DNA from: Hemicordylus capensis
Taxonomy: Eukaryota > Chordata > Lepidosauria > Squamata > Cordylidae
Assembly (NCBI RefSeq): GCF_027244095.1
Contig: NC_069660.1
Coordinates: forward strand, 281,936,863 to 282,000,862
Direction of reading: 5' to 3'
Length of the DNA: 64,000 nt
The notes under the pieces were generated by a model. The model did no database searches and was not told where the DNA came from. It worked only from the letters and a program-made list of their open reading frames with translations. This document shows, piece by piece, positions 20,040-31,089 of the stretch; the first letter of the stretch is position 1; each line of letters opens with the position of its first letter. A program made the translations under genes and the position numbers.

Positions 20040-21260
20040 TTGATGGGATGTGTATAGGAGCAGATGAGTGTGTGCATGAATGTGTGTGGGTTACCCTAGT
20101 AACCAGGCGGGGAAGGTTCAGAGGGGGAGGGATTTAAAATAAAGGCAGTTGAGACAGAGAGGCTATTCTCACGACAGGGGAAAACCGGGCCGGGTTTTCC
20201 CCCATCGTGAGAATCACCGGGCTTGCACGTGAGCCCAGTGGTTCTCTGGCCACTAGCCCACCAAAGAAGCCTTCCCCTTAAATGGGGTTAGCAAAGCGAG
20301 CGCTGACGTGAACAGTAACTCATGAGGAGACCCCCGCCTGGAGGCTAAAACGAGCCTCCCAGTGTTGGGGCTCTCCCCAGGATGTCCCGTGCACTTGCAC
20401 GGGGCATCCTGGGACTTCCAGGCAGGGGTCAGGCAGTGCCCGATCCCTGCAGCCCCTACCAGGCGGCTCCGTAACAGAGCTGATAGTCATGTGGGCGGCC
20501 AATCCAGCCACCCAGCAACAAGCAGCTGCTCATCTGCGGGGAGAGCGGGCTAAGCCCACTCTTCCCACACAACCCTCCCAGGCTCTGTACACAGACTGTG
20601 TGTAGAGTCTCAGAGAGAGGAGGAAGAGAGTTAGAGTTAGTTGTGTGGGACTAGGAGGTATGTTGGGCTGAGGGCTGAGAGACTGCGTGGTGTTCTGAAC
20701 AGGAAAGATTGTTCAGGGGGTTGTTGTGTGGAACTTGAAGAGTGAATGTTTGGAGGCTGGAGAACCAGCAGTGTACTGGGCAGCTCCTAGTAACAGACAA
20801 GAAGTTCTGGAAGAATTCACTAAGTTTACAAACCCAGTTTTAATTACCCCTGTCCAAGTTATCTCACCCCCTTATGTGTTACATTTTTTTCTAGATGAAA
20901 AGAAACACTCAGAAAGTTGAATAGCGAAGGTACCTGGTAACTTGGTAGAGAAGCTTGTGTGCCCTGCTTTGCAGAGTCCTTTATTCTAATCTAATACGCT
21001 TATTCTTGTTTCCATTTTATACCTCAAGTTTTGTTTCATTTATATCCTAAACATACATCTATCCTGCGCTCACAAGGCTACGTAGCCAAAGGTGTTAAGA
21101 ACTGAGAGCAGGGTAAGAAGAATTTATATGGTGGCAGTGAGGGAAAGAAAACAACAACAACAACAGATTCCCAGAAGACTGAATTGTCATAGAACAATAT
21201 AAAAACAACAACAAATCACCTCCCTGGAATTGAGAGGGGTGTCAGGGAGGGACCCTGACA
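20040..21260 (+). other. Stretch around the hairpin block; LTR-like look, unproven
   Basis: Outside the hairpins the plus strand has ATTTAAAATAAAGGCAG (TATA-like and AATAAA), then purine-rich sequence. Near 21129-21145 it reads TATGGTGGCAGTGAGGG, reminiscent of the sequence after a retroviral-type LTR. A palindrome TGTCAGGG/CCCTGACA sits at about 21240-21260. No pol or gag frame is seen, so this is at most a fossil LTR fragment. Confidence 0.2.
20165..20580. repeat. Block of at least five consecutive hairpins (foldback-like)
   Basis: Stems: ATTCTCACGA/TCGTGAGAAT with an inner GGGGAAAACC/GGTTTTCCCC-type stem (20165-20214); GAGAATCACCGGGCT/AGCCCAGTGGTTCTC (20208-20246); GAGGCT/AGCCTC (20341-20358); CAGGATGTCCCGTGCA/GCACGGGGCATCCTG around 20378-20411; AGCGGGCT/AGCCCACT near 20545-20562. 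CpG-rich and unlike its flanks. Probably a non-autonomous foldback DNA element. Confidence 0.65.
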
Positions 21261-22069
21261 GAGGCCCACATCTTCCCCTCCCCCTTCTGAGGGTTACGTT
21301 TCTTTTCCTGGTGGAAAACCCAATCCTTCTAGGAGTTTTACTTATTTATCTACTTACGTTAATAGGTCACTTTTCCATCTCATAAAAGAGCCTTCAAAGC
21401 TGTTGCAAAGGGATTCATCACCCCTGTGCTATAGATGTCTGCTACAGCAATTAGCTGTGATAGCTGCTTTCTGTTTTCTTCACAGGAAGGGACCCATTGC
21501 TCCCAACTGAGTCACAGGTATCTGATCCAGTCAGAGAATTGTGACTCACCCTAGGAAAGGATAAAAAATAAATTCACTTTACTGGATGTGGGGTCTTTGG
21601 GATGTGAAGGGAGTATAGTACAGTGTCTGGGTAGCACTACGTTCTTAAGCACTCAGATCCTCATCCAGCAAGAGGAAGATTATTGGTTTCCTCTCCCTCA
21701 TCAGAAAGCTTCCATCATGAGAGCTGAACTAGGAGAGACTATTGGGAGAAAGGGGACATTAGTACAGCCCAGGGCTGGCCTACCTGAAAGGAGTGGGAAC
21801 AACAAAGGCACTCCTTACCAGGTGCTACTTCTCCGTGAGTGACACCTCATAACTGAAGGTCCCAATCCAGCAGGATCTGTCACTGACCTTCTGCACAGAC
21901 TCCCGCAGGCATTTTTGGCACCTTGGGAGCTTCTGTGTGCTTGTAATGCAGCATCCATGTAGTTGTGAAAGACTGCCATTGCACAAATGTAAGAAATTGC
22001 ACAAATGCATGCACAATGGCCATTTGCATGGTCAGCATCACCATGAAAATGGTTGTAATGCATGTGCAG
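21261..22069. other. Unannotated stretch
   Basis: No gene or repeat recognised. Confidence 0.35.
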
Positions 22070-22224
22070 AGGCCAGAAGAGTGCCATTTTTAATTCCAAA
22101 AAGTTCCAAGTTCTGAGAGTTCTAAGATCATTCTCTCAGAACAACCATCTTGACCGGTTGTTCCAATGGACCATTCTGTGCATTTTGCGTTCTGTTCCAA
22201 GCTCGTTGCATGCACATCCCTACT
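22070..22224. mobile_element. hAT-like element terminus (TGCACATCCCTA end)
   Basis: Ends GCTCGTTGCATGCACATCCC then TA, like the right end at 10861-10878. Repeated GTTCTGAG/GTTCCAA-type motifs precede it. The left end was not located. Confidence 0.45.
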
Positions 22225-22260
22225 TGCTACCACAAGACCAGCTCTCCTGCTCCACCCACT
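22225..22260 (-). mobile_element. 5S-SINE 5' tip
   Basis: CTTGCTACCACAAGACC and AGCTCTCCTGCTCC are the antisense of the first ~30 bp of the 5S-SINE. It directly follows the hAT-like end, so the hAT element may have inserted into a SINE. Confidence 0.6.
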
Positions 22261-23447
22261 ACCACCTTCTGAGGGCTGGCTCAAGATATTGTGGTGCCTG
22301 ATGCAGACAATCCAAAATGGTCCCCCGTTAACCCAGCAGTAAAATATAATAATATGCTAAATAACTGGCCATTTTCCTGCTTTTTAAAGGCATCCAAAAT
22401 CTGCTTCCTGAGGTGGCAATCTTCATCTAGCCAAATAGGCTGGACGTGTGGCTCCCTTCCCTACTGCACAGATGACCAGCACTGCCATTTCTGCCAGCAC
22501 TGCTAAGCAGATAGGAAAAGAGGAGGAAAGGAGAGGCGTAGACCGAGTGCAAGCTATGAGTGTTTCCATGGGACTCACAGCCTCCTGCTGAGTTCACAGA
22601 TTCATGGCCAGAAGTGAATGCCCAACATGGGCTACTAGTACAAGCATCATGACATGGCATCCCCTGCTCAAAGCTGCTGATTATAAACACAATGGAGGTG
22701 GCTGGCTGGCTGGCCTGCACAAACCTCCTTCTGCATGCAGATTGCCCTGGATAGATTCAGCCATATGGTTATAATAATACAGGCCCAGGACCCCAGTTCT
22801 TCCCATAGGTGTTGGATTTTCCCCCTGTTGGCCCCTCACCAGCTAAAGTACATCATAAAATACCCAAGAATTAAAACAAAAACCATACAGGCATTTGTAC
22901 ACCATAAAAATCCTATGTAAATGCAAACTGTATTTCATTTCCTGAAATAGTAAGAGTTTCAAACCTCATATTTTTGAAAACCAAGCCCAGATGTGTTGGA
23001 AGCAGTTTTAATCTGTGTTTTTTGGCTAGGCTTCTATGTAAAGAATCCAGGAGCTACTGTTAGCAAAGTAAGGTTACTGAAAAAGAATCTTAGCAATTAC
23101 AGGTAGGCAGATTTAAGTATCTTCTGAATAGAGTCTTATGTATGAGATACAGATGTGGACAACGGTACAATAACAAAAGGTACCATGATGAATGAGAACA
23201 GAATTGCAAAATGCTTCAGGGACTAAAACATGCCTTAAAGTCATAGTGCCTAATAAACAAAAACAGTTATAAACCTAGTTGTACATTCTAAAATATTTAA
23301 ATAAGAAACTATAGTTTTCTAAAATACTGATGTAGTGTTTTGCTGTGCCCAAAGTTCACAATAATGTTCGCAATAAGGACAAATGTTTGGGGGGTTATAA
23401 AGTTAGCTTTTTCTGTGGCTGGCGATCTGCTAGTGGCATGCTGTACT
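22261..23447. other. Unannotated stretch
   Basis: No gene found. Antisense frames near 22430-22720 lack motifs. Confidence 0.35.
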
Positions 23448-23634
23448 GGGGAAGAGCCATAGCTCAGTGACAGAGAACTTACCTTGAGTGCAGAAGGTCT
23501 GAGGTTTGATCCCTGACATCTCCAGATAGGACAAGGGAATATCCTTTTCTGAAACCATGGAGAGGTGCTGCCCATCAGCATAGACACTACTGAGCTAAAC
23601 ACCTAACTAAGCATAAGGCACTCTCCTTTAAAAA
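23448..23634 (+). mobile_element. tRNA-derived SINE, near full length
   Basis: CATAGCTCAGTGACAGAG (A-box), GTGCAGAAGGTCTGAGG, TTTGATCCCTGAC (B-box), CATCTCCAGATAGG, then a diverged body and GCATAAGGCACTCTCC as the decayed tail. Confidence 0.75.
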
Positions 23635-23644
23635 GGTGTTGGTG

Positions 23645-24105
23645 GGGGGGTGCTGTAGTTTTTCATGTAAAAGGTCCCAGGTTTAGTCTTTGGCATCTCT
23701 TGGTCAGGGAGGCTGGCAGCGGCCTGTGTTCGGCCGCCATGGCCCCCTGGCACCGCTGCCCATGTCTGACATCAAACGCAGGGGCCGGCCCCATTTGGGA
23801 GGGAGATTGGCTCCACTACATTGGCAGTGAGGCCAGGAGCGGCTCTCCCTGCCTTTAAAGGCAAGGAGAGTCGCTCCAGCCAACGCTGCCAATGCTGTGT
23901 GGCACCGTTTGGGAGCAAAATAACGCCCTCCGCATCTGATCTCAGACATGGGGATGTGTCAAGACTGCGAAGTGCAGCCCCTGATTGGTGGCAGCCCAGG
24001 TTCTTTGAACCCATATACCCAGTGGTGGCTCTGCCCCTGCCCCTGTCTGAAATCCTGGAGATCTACTGCTAGTCACTGTAGTCCATACTGAACTATATGG
24101 AAGAG
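23645..24105 (+). mobile_element. tRNA-derived SINE split by a DNA element
   Basis: The left part GGTGCTGTAG...AAAAGGTCCCAGGTTTAG...TTGGCATCTCTTGGTCAGGG (23648-23714) and the right part CTGAAATCCTGGAGATC...CCATACTGAACTATATGG (24046-24105) join into one SINE body. The DNA between them is a separate element. Confidence 0.7.
23715..24045 (+). mobile_element. MITE inserted in a SINE (CAGGGGC family)
   Basis: Its right part, GCCCAGGTTCTTTGAACCCA to GGCTCTGCCCCTG, closely parallels the right end of the element at 38258-38426 and, inverted, the insertion at 25513-25690. CpG-rich, no open frame with a known domain. The left boundary is approximate. Confidence 0.55.
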
Positions 24106-26852
24106 CCCTCTTAATAAGATACAAGGTATTGACAGAGAGGCCACATTTCTAGACATGCTAAATGACTGTGCTTTGGAACAGTTGGTCACAGAACCAACCA
24201 GACAGGAGGTGAACTTGGACTGAATCCTGAGTGGTGCCCAGAACCTGGTGTAAGATGTCAGAGTTGTAGAACCACTGGGGTACAGTGACCATAGTGTAAT
24301 CCAGTTCAGCTTATATGCAAGTGGAGCAATGCCAAGGAAATCCAACATAGATGTGTTGGACTTCAGAAGAGGAAACATCTTTAAAATGAGGGGACTGGTA
24401 AAAAGGAAGCTGAAAGGGAAAGTCAGGAGGGTCAAATCACTACAGAAAGCATGCAGTATTGTATTAAAACCACAATGATAGGAGTTCAATTGGAATTTAT
24501 ACCAAGAAAGAGTAAAGATACAAGCAAGTTTAGGAAGACACCAGCATGGCTAACAAGTAGAATGAGGGAAGCGATAAAAGGGAATAAGACATCCTTCAGA
24601 AAATGGAAAGCACTGCCAAAATGAAGAGAACAGAAAGGAAAATAAACTATGGCAAAAGAAATGCAAGGAGACAATAAGGGGTGCAAAAGAGAATTTAAGG
24701 CACATATAGCTAGAAGTGTCAATGGGAATAACAAAAATCTCTTTAAATATATCAGAAGTAGAAAACCTGCCAGGGATGCGGTTGGACCCTTCGATGATGA
24801 GGGCATGAAAGAGATTATTAAGGAGGATAAGGAGATTGCAGAGAAGCTGAATGAGTTCTTTGCATCTGTCTTCATAGTGGAGGATACTGACCATATACCC
24901 ACTCCAGGACTGAGTTTTTCAGGCTTGGAGGCTTAAGAAATGGGCCAGTTTGAGATGATGAAAGAGGTGATGATGTTTGAGGTGATGATGTTCTAAACTG
25001 TCTTGAAAAACTAAAAATTAACAAATCACAAGGGCCAGATGGCATCCACCCAAGAGTTCTGAAGGAACTCAAATGTGAAATTGCTGATTTCTTAGCAAAA
25101 ATATGAAACTTGTCCCTACAATCAGGCTCTGTACCAGAGGATGGGGAAGTCACTAATATAACTCTGATTTTCAAAAAAGGGATCCAGGGGGGATCTGGAA
25201 AACTACAGGCCAGTTAGTTTAACCTCTGTGCCAGGTAAATTGATGGAAAGCATACTTAAGGACAAAACTGTTAAACATATAGAAGAAAAGGCCTAGCTGA
25301 AGGAGAACCAGCATGGCTTCTGCAAGGCCAAGTCTTGCCTCACTACCTTTTTGGAGTTCTTTGAGAGTGTCAACAGGCATGTGGATAAAAGTAATCTGGT
25401 TGACATAGTATACATGGACTTCAAAAAAGCTTTTGACAAAGTTCCCCACCAAAAGTGCTTGAGTAAACTTATCAGTCATAGGATAAGGAGAGAGGTTAAT
25501 GTGTGGATTCACTGGCAGAGCCACCGTAGAGTCAAAGAACCCAAGCCACCGCACTTCAGGGGTTGTGCCTTGTGCCCCAGCCATGTCCCCTGCATCTGAT
25601 GTCTGACATCAGAAGCAGGGTGTGTGGCTGGGGCGGTGGCGCTGGTAGTGGGCTAAACTGGGGCTGCCGCTGGCCTCCCTACAGCCCTGTGTGGGTTGGT
25701 AACTGGTTGAAGGACAGGAAACAGAGGGTAGGAATAAATGAACAGCTTTCACAATGGAAGTAAGTAAGAAGTGGGGTCCCCCAGGATCTATCCTGGGACC
25801 AGTGCTCTTTAACTTGTTCATAAATGACCTAAAAACAGTTAAATGGCCAAATTTGGAGATGAAACTAAATACTTAGGGTATTGAAATCCATAAAAGATTG
25901 TGATGAGCTCTGAAAGGATCTCTCCAAACTGAAGGAGTGGGCAACCAAATGACAAATGTGGTTCAATGTAAGCAAGTCTAAAGTGATACATATTGGGGCA
26001 AAAAAAAACCCAAATTCACATATACACTGATGGGGTCTGAGCTGTCAGTGACATACCAGGAGAGAGATCTTGGAATCGTGGTGAACAACTGATTGCAAGT
26101 GTCAACTCTGTGTACGACAACTGTGAGAAAGGCAAATTCCATGCTAGGGATCATTAGGAAAGGGACTGAAAATTAAAATTCTAATATTTTAATGGCCTTA
26201 TATAAACCTATGGTGTGGCACATTTGAAGTACTGTGTACAGTTCTGGTCACTGTATCTTAAGAATGACATTGCAGAACTGGAAAAGATACAGAAGAGGGA
26301 AACCAAGATGATCAGGGGCCTAGAGCACATGAGGCTAGGCTACAGTGTCTGGGGCTTTTTAGTTTTGAAAAGAGGTGTCTATGAGGAGACATGTTCGAGG
26401 TGTGTAAAATTATGCATGGAGCAGAGAGAGGGGACAGAGAGAAATTTTTCTCCCTCTCTCACAACACTAGAACCAGGGGTCATCCCATGAAACTGAAGGC
26501 CAGGAAATTTAGGACCAACAAAAGGAAGTACTTTTTCACAAAACGCATCATTAATCTATGGAATTCTCTACCACAGGATGTGGTGATGGTCACTAGCTTA
26601 GATGGCTTTAAAAGAGGCTTAGACAAATTCATGGAGGGCAGGTCTATCAATGGCTACTACTTGGTGGCTATAGGCCATCAGGGGCAAGATGCCTCTAAAT
26701 ACCAGTTGCAGGGGAGCAACAGCAAAAGAGAGGGCATGCCCTTACCTCTTGCCTGTGGGTTTCTCAGAGGCATCCGGTAGGCCACTCTCTGAAATACGAT
26801 GCTGGACTAGATAGGCCTGTTCCAACAGGGCTGTTCTTATATTCCTATGTTC
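24106..26852 (+). mobile_element. CR1 LINE, endonuclease C-terminus to 3' end
   Basis: The longest CR1 here. It opens in the endonuclease domain (QLVTEPTR near 24180; GYSDHSVIQF near 24280). It continues through the linker (KREFKAHIARS, FFASVF at 24690-24880), QGPDGIHPRVLKEL (25030), [13 protein letters not shown] (25200) and reverse transcriptase motif A YMDFKKAFD (25408-25437). GVPQ is at about 25775. The catalytic FADD box is altered to FGDE (25849-25866), so it cannot be active. Several stops and frameshifts are present. The C-terminus (LWNSLPQDVVMV, 26550-26590) leads into the 3' UTR and a terminal TTCTTATATTCCTATG repeat. A MITE interrupts it at 25513-25690. Confidence 0.9.
25513..25690 (-). 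mobile_element. MITE inserted in CR1 (CAGGGGC family)
   Basis: CR1 sequence breaks after GTGTGGATTCACTGG and resumes at GGTTGGTAACTGGTTGAAGG. The insert begins CAGAGCCACC and carries TCAAAGAACCCAAGC, the inverse of the GGTTCTTTGAACCC motif in the elements at 23715 and 38258. No clear target duplication. Confidence 0.55.
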
Positions 26853-28068
26853 TCAAGGTGCTGTTCAGCTGAGAGGTACATATGGATACAGAGAAAAATG
26901 AAATTAACAATAATTGTACAATATTATAAAAAACATGATGTGGTGGAGCAGATGAAAAGGGCTCTTGTCCACAACAGTTTATGCTATAATAGAATTGTTT
27001 TTAAAGTACTTCAACACTCTGTTGACTATAGGGCTATTTATTCAGCAGATAACAGACAACTTGCCCTTTGCAGTCAACTCCTTATCTCTACTGAGCCGCA
27101 CTATGGCTGGCAGACAGAGCATCAAGGGGCCAGAGACAGTATCACCTGGAAGCAGTGGAGACTGCACACTCACACATTGTAGGTGTAGGGGAATCCCCAA
27201 AGTGGAGCCAAATGTGGTGAGCTTCATGCTGGGGCTTCCCCCCATCCAGGTCTTGCAGGGGGAACTCTATTGGGTGGGGTAAGAAGTAGACATCAATAAG
27301 CCAACCTGGAAGTGTTCACGCTGGCCCCGGCAGAGAGATGTTGCCTCGCCATCAACAGATGCCATTGCTTTGCAGGCTAGGGATCTCAAGGCAGGATCTC
27401 ACGAGACTTGCCCGAGCTGTCAGAAGCTATGTAAGGGAGGACAGGCCAGTGATGAGGGGTCAGTCCAGGAGGAGGGCTTGGTGTGGATGGAGCCCTGAGA
27501 TTCTGACTGAGCCTTTGGGGTAGCAACATAGGGCAGGGCTGGTGAAAGCACCAAGCTCTGCCTGTAAGCTTTAAAGCTCCCCTGGCTGAAAACTCTGAGG
27601 CCACCTCAACCTCCTTTGGCAACAGAAGGCAGATGGCTGTACTGATAGCCCAACAGTGGGATTTTTAAGATGTACATGGTGCGGGGGGATGATGTTTGTA
27701 AAAGTTTTATCGTGCAGATACTCTTGTCAGGAAGCTGGGGTTGATGATCAAAGTGAAGATATATTAGCTATGCTACTTGTCTTTGGGTTCCTTTGGTTGT
27801 CTTAATTGTGGGCTGATTTTGAACCTTGTCTTAACTCTACGTAGGTGGCTGCAGACAGAGGACATGGATCAAATGTTCTATTTACACATAGCAATGATCA
27901 TGTGAAAGTTCATGCAGCCTCTTATAATAGCTGCTTCATTCAATGGTAGTAACATAAATAGCTGTAATATAAATATCCATTGTTGTTGTTGCTGTTCTTC
28001 TTCTTCTTCTTCTTTTTGTTGTTCTTGTTAACAACATACAGAGTGGAGACGAGGCCATAGCTAGTGGG
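26853..28068. other. Unannotated stretch
   Basis: No gene recognised. 27180-27560 is relatively GC-rich with open frames on both strands but no motif. A (TTC)n run lies at 27997-28013. Confidence 0.35.
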
Positions 28069-28256
28069 GGATAGGGACATAGCTCAGTGGAAGAGCATCC
28101 ACTACTTTGCATGGAGAAGGTCCCAGGTCCAAACTGTGGCATCTCCAGATAGGGGTGAGAAAAATGCCCGCCTGAAGCTGTGGAGAGCTCTGCTGGACTG
28201 AGACAGATGAACTAATGGTCTGGCTCCATGTAAGGCAGGCCCCTATGTTCCTATGT
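28069..28256 (+). mobile_element. tRNA-derived SINE, full length
   Basis: GGGACATAGCTCAGTGGAAG (A-box), TTGCATGGAGAAGGTCCC, a weakened B-box GGTCCAAACTG, CATCTCCAGATAGGGGTG, then a diverged CR1-like tail ending CCCCTATGTTCCTATG. Confidence 0.8.
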
Positions 28257-28449
28257 ATACAGAGGGTTTTCTTCACAGGAATGCTGGCAGTGGTGGTGAA
28301 GAGGTTCTCCATACCATGGGGAAGATCTAGTGGCTTAGCTTCTCTACCCAGCTGCTTCTAACATGCTGGAACTTTTAGACCAGACCTCAGTGCACCCAAT
28401 ATTTGTTTAGCCAGGTCTAAAGTACCACAGGATATGTTAATCAGTGGAG

Positions 28450-29060
28450 GAGCAGGCATCACCACCACTCTCATTTGCTTGTGATCGACATCAGCTGAAT
28501 GAGCCCTAGCGTTATTCCAACACTGACTCTTCTTTCAGCCATCTGATAATATCACTGCCAAGGCTAGGGACTACGGAAAGCTGCATGACTTTTTTTCAAG
28601 TAGCATCTTTTGTGGGCAGGGTGTTTGTCTAATTATGTCTTTGCTATAAATATAGCTGACCCAAAGGCCGAGCTGATTTGTTTGACAAAGGTAATGCATT
28701 TGATCTCTGCGCTGAAGTCCTACCCCAGCTGGGATCTGACAACATCTACAAGCTTCCCATTGCTTCATCTCGCACGTCTCTCTGCAGTGCCAAACAATCC
28801 ATCAAACGTGTCAATCAGATCACACACAAAAAAGGCAAAAATGCCGCGGCCCCCTCCTCCTCTCTTTTCAACCTGAGCCTCTGCTGCCTGCCACAGTGTT
28901 ACATGGTGAACAATCATTGCTTCTTCAAACTACCACTAGGATGTCATCGTATTGAAAGAAAATAATTAGATGCCAACTTTGGAAGAATAGAGTATTTAAA
29001 AATCAATTAGCCCCTAATGGGAATACATCTCAAGTTTTCTCATGATTTCACCAGTTGACA
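28450..29060. other. Complex unique sequence, candidate conserved non-coding element
   Basis: Base composition is balanced and no repeat is recognised. It has homeodomain-like ATTA cores (GAAAATAATTAGATGCC, AAAATCAATTAGCCCC, CCTAATGGG) and AACAATCATTG. A 95-codon open frame covers 28678-28965 without family likeness. Conservation cannot be tested here. Confidence 0.25.
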
Positions 29061-29244
29061 CACTATAGCAAAGTGTGCTTGAACAGAAGGAATAGTCCAG
29101 TATCTCACGGGAAAGCAAAACCTATACGGCAAGCGTCAAAGAGTCTTCTTTCCTCCCCCACCCCGCCTCACTTTTCCTTTTCCTTTCTTTTTGAGTACCC
29201 CCGCCCACTGCTCCCCTGCACACATCAACACAGCTCTACTTAGG

Positions 29245-31020
29245 GCACCCATGGCCTGACACTCATGAGTGGGTATAGTCCGCATGGGCCTTGGTACCCA
29301 TCATTGTCACAGAGGAAGTATCACTCCAAAACATGGAATGATTCTGATCCTGCTGGCCCAGCTTATGTGTAAGCCTGGGTTGTAAACCCCCCACTACCAG
29401 GGAAGTGGCTGAGCCCCACTTCCCCACCCTTTCTTTGTAAAAAATAGAACAGATCCACCTGAAACCTCCCCACCCTCTTCCTCTGCGTAGATTTTTGTGC
29501 ACCCAAAGGCTATTTAGATGCTCCCTTTGCCCATGCCCAGGTGAATGTGCAGAGGGGACGGAGAAGTAGATACCAGGACGGATGTTTAAACCCATTAAAA
29601 ACTCCTGGGTCCCAATCTGTCATCACACCATATGTAGATCTGCCGGCGGGGGATTCATTGGAGGTGGAGCCCATTTCATTCCACCCTGAGACTGCAGGGC
29701 AGCTGTTCTTGGGTGCTGGCTAGAGTGCATATGTACCTATGGACAGGCATGCTGGCAGGGGGCATAGTTTCATAGGAGCCTGTCTGTGGTCCCCAAGACA
29801 AGGATAGCAGTCTCTGGGGTAGTGCTCCCCAAGGTTTGCCTGCACACAGCAACCTGGTTCTATTCAGATCCTCCATGGCCTAACACTCTCATGATGGAGG
29901 TGTTGTTGGGGAAAGGGGGGTGTTTTGCCATCTGAAATCATTTCAGATTTGTCCAGGCATTTCTCACCCCCACCCACCCACACAGTGGTATTTCTCGTGA
30001 GTTGTCTGGGGGTGTCTCCGTGGCCTTTCACTCTCATGCGTGGCGAGTGAACCATGGGTCAGGTGGCTGCATCTTGAAGAAGGATCTCAGTTGACCCAAG
30101 AGTGGCCCTGGTGACTGGCCTTGATCATGAGTAAGCTGGGATGGGGATGAACACCCCCTCCCCCAGCCTTTATGTGAAAAGAATAAAGCTAGACTGCTCT
30201 ATAATCCCTGCCGGTGGGGCTGCTTTTCAAAGTCTACCAATTGCACCCTCACCCAAAGCATTGCATGGATGCTGCAGATAGGGGGCTGCAGCACGGACCC
30301 TTACACCCATTCAAAATTCTCAGGTCCGGCGTGGCGTGGCGCCATATGCAAACCTCCTGGCATGGGGATTCCCGGGAGAGAAGAGCCCTGGTTTCCAGCT
30401 GCCCCAGGACAGTGGGCTCACCCTTTGGGGCCACGGACAGCGGCACACACCCACACATGGGCATGCGGGCTGGCAGAGTGCCGGGTTTGACAGTGGCTTG
30501 GCAGCAGTCACCGAGATCAGGACAGCACTTGCCCAAGTGCCTGTCCATGCAGCTTTCCTGCATAGAGCACCCTCCCTCGCTCCCCTTAGTCTGCCACTCC
30601 CATGAGATAGCTATCTGTGGGATAATGGGGCACTGTGCCACATATGTTGAGAGTACCACCTCGTGCAACTAGAGTACCATCTTATAAATTTTGTATTAGT
30701 GCCCACAGATTATTCTTCTCGTGAGCAAGACTTCGGGAGCAAATAGCCCCACCCGGGGAAGGGGCTGGAGTCCACTTTCCCACTCTTTCTAGTTTGCAAA
30801 AAAATATTGTAAAAAGCAGATCTTGGCTGCTCCAGCTTCCCTACTTGGGTCTGCCTTTTATATGAAAAGCCGCCCCGGCCATTTGCCCCCCCCCCCCCGC
30901 TGCCATTATGAGGTACCCTGCTTGTGCTGCCACTTGGAGTGCTTGTGAACACACAAGACTGATGCTCCTTTCTCAGGGAGCAAAGCACTGAGTACCCATC
31001 CTGTCATCCCATGCCCTCTC
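29245..31020. repeat. Diverged long repeat, about three modules
   Basis: Recurring landmarks: ATGGCCT(G/A)ACACTC near 29251 and 29876 (weaker at 30022); CCCATT(A/C)AAAA(A/C)T(C/T)CT near 29590 and 30308; CCCAC-TTTCT blocks with A-runs near 29417 and 30771; TTATGTGAAAAG and TTATATGAAAAG near 30171 and 30859. Order is broadly kept with large indels, and spacing is irregular (about 620-1350 bp). No coding signal: open frames at 30214-30672 exist on both strands at once. Confidence 0.4.
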
Positions 31021-31089
31021 CCTACTGGTTGCTGGGTGGGGAGATCAAAGGATGGAGTGGGAAACAGGGGTGCTCACATTTCTTCGTGA

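Noticed and set aside
21240-21260. TGTCAGGG/CCCTGACA as paired LTR ends
   Set aside because: The two motifs are only a few bases apart and form a small palindrome; there is no element between them.
30214-30672. Overlapping 152- and 139-codon open frames on opposite strands
   Set aside because: Both strands are open over the same GC-rich DNA, the products have no domains, and the region is part of a diverged repeat. A composition effect is more likely than a gene.
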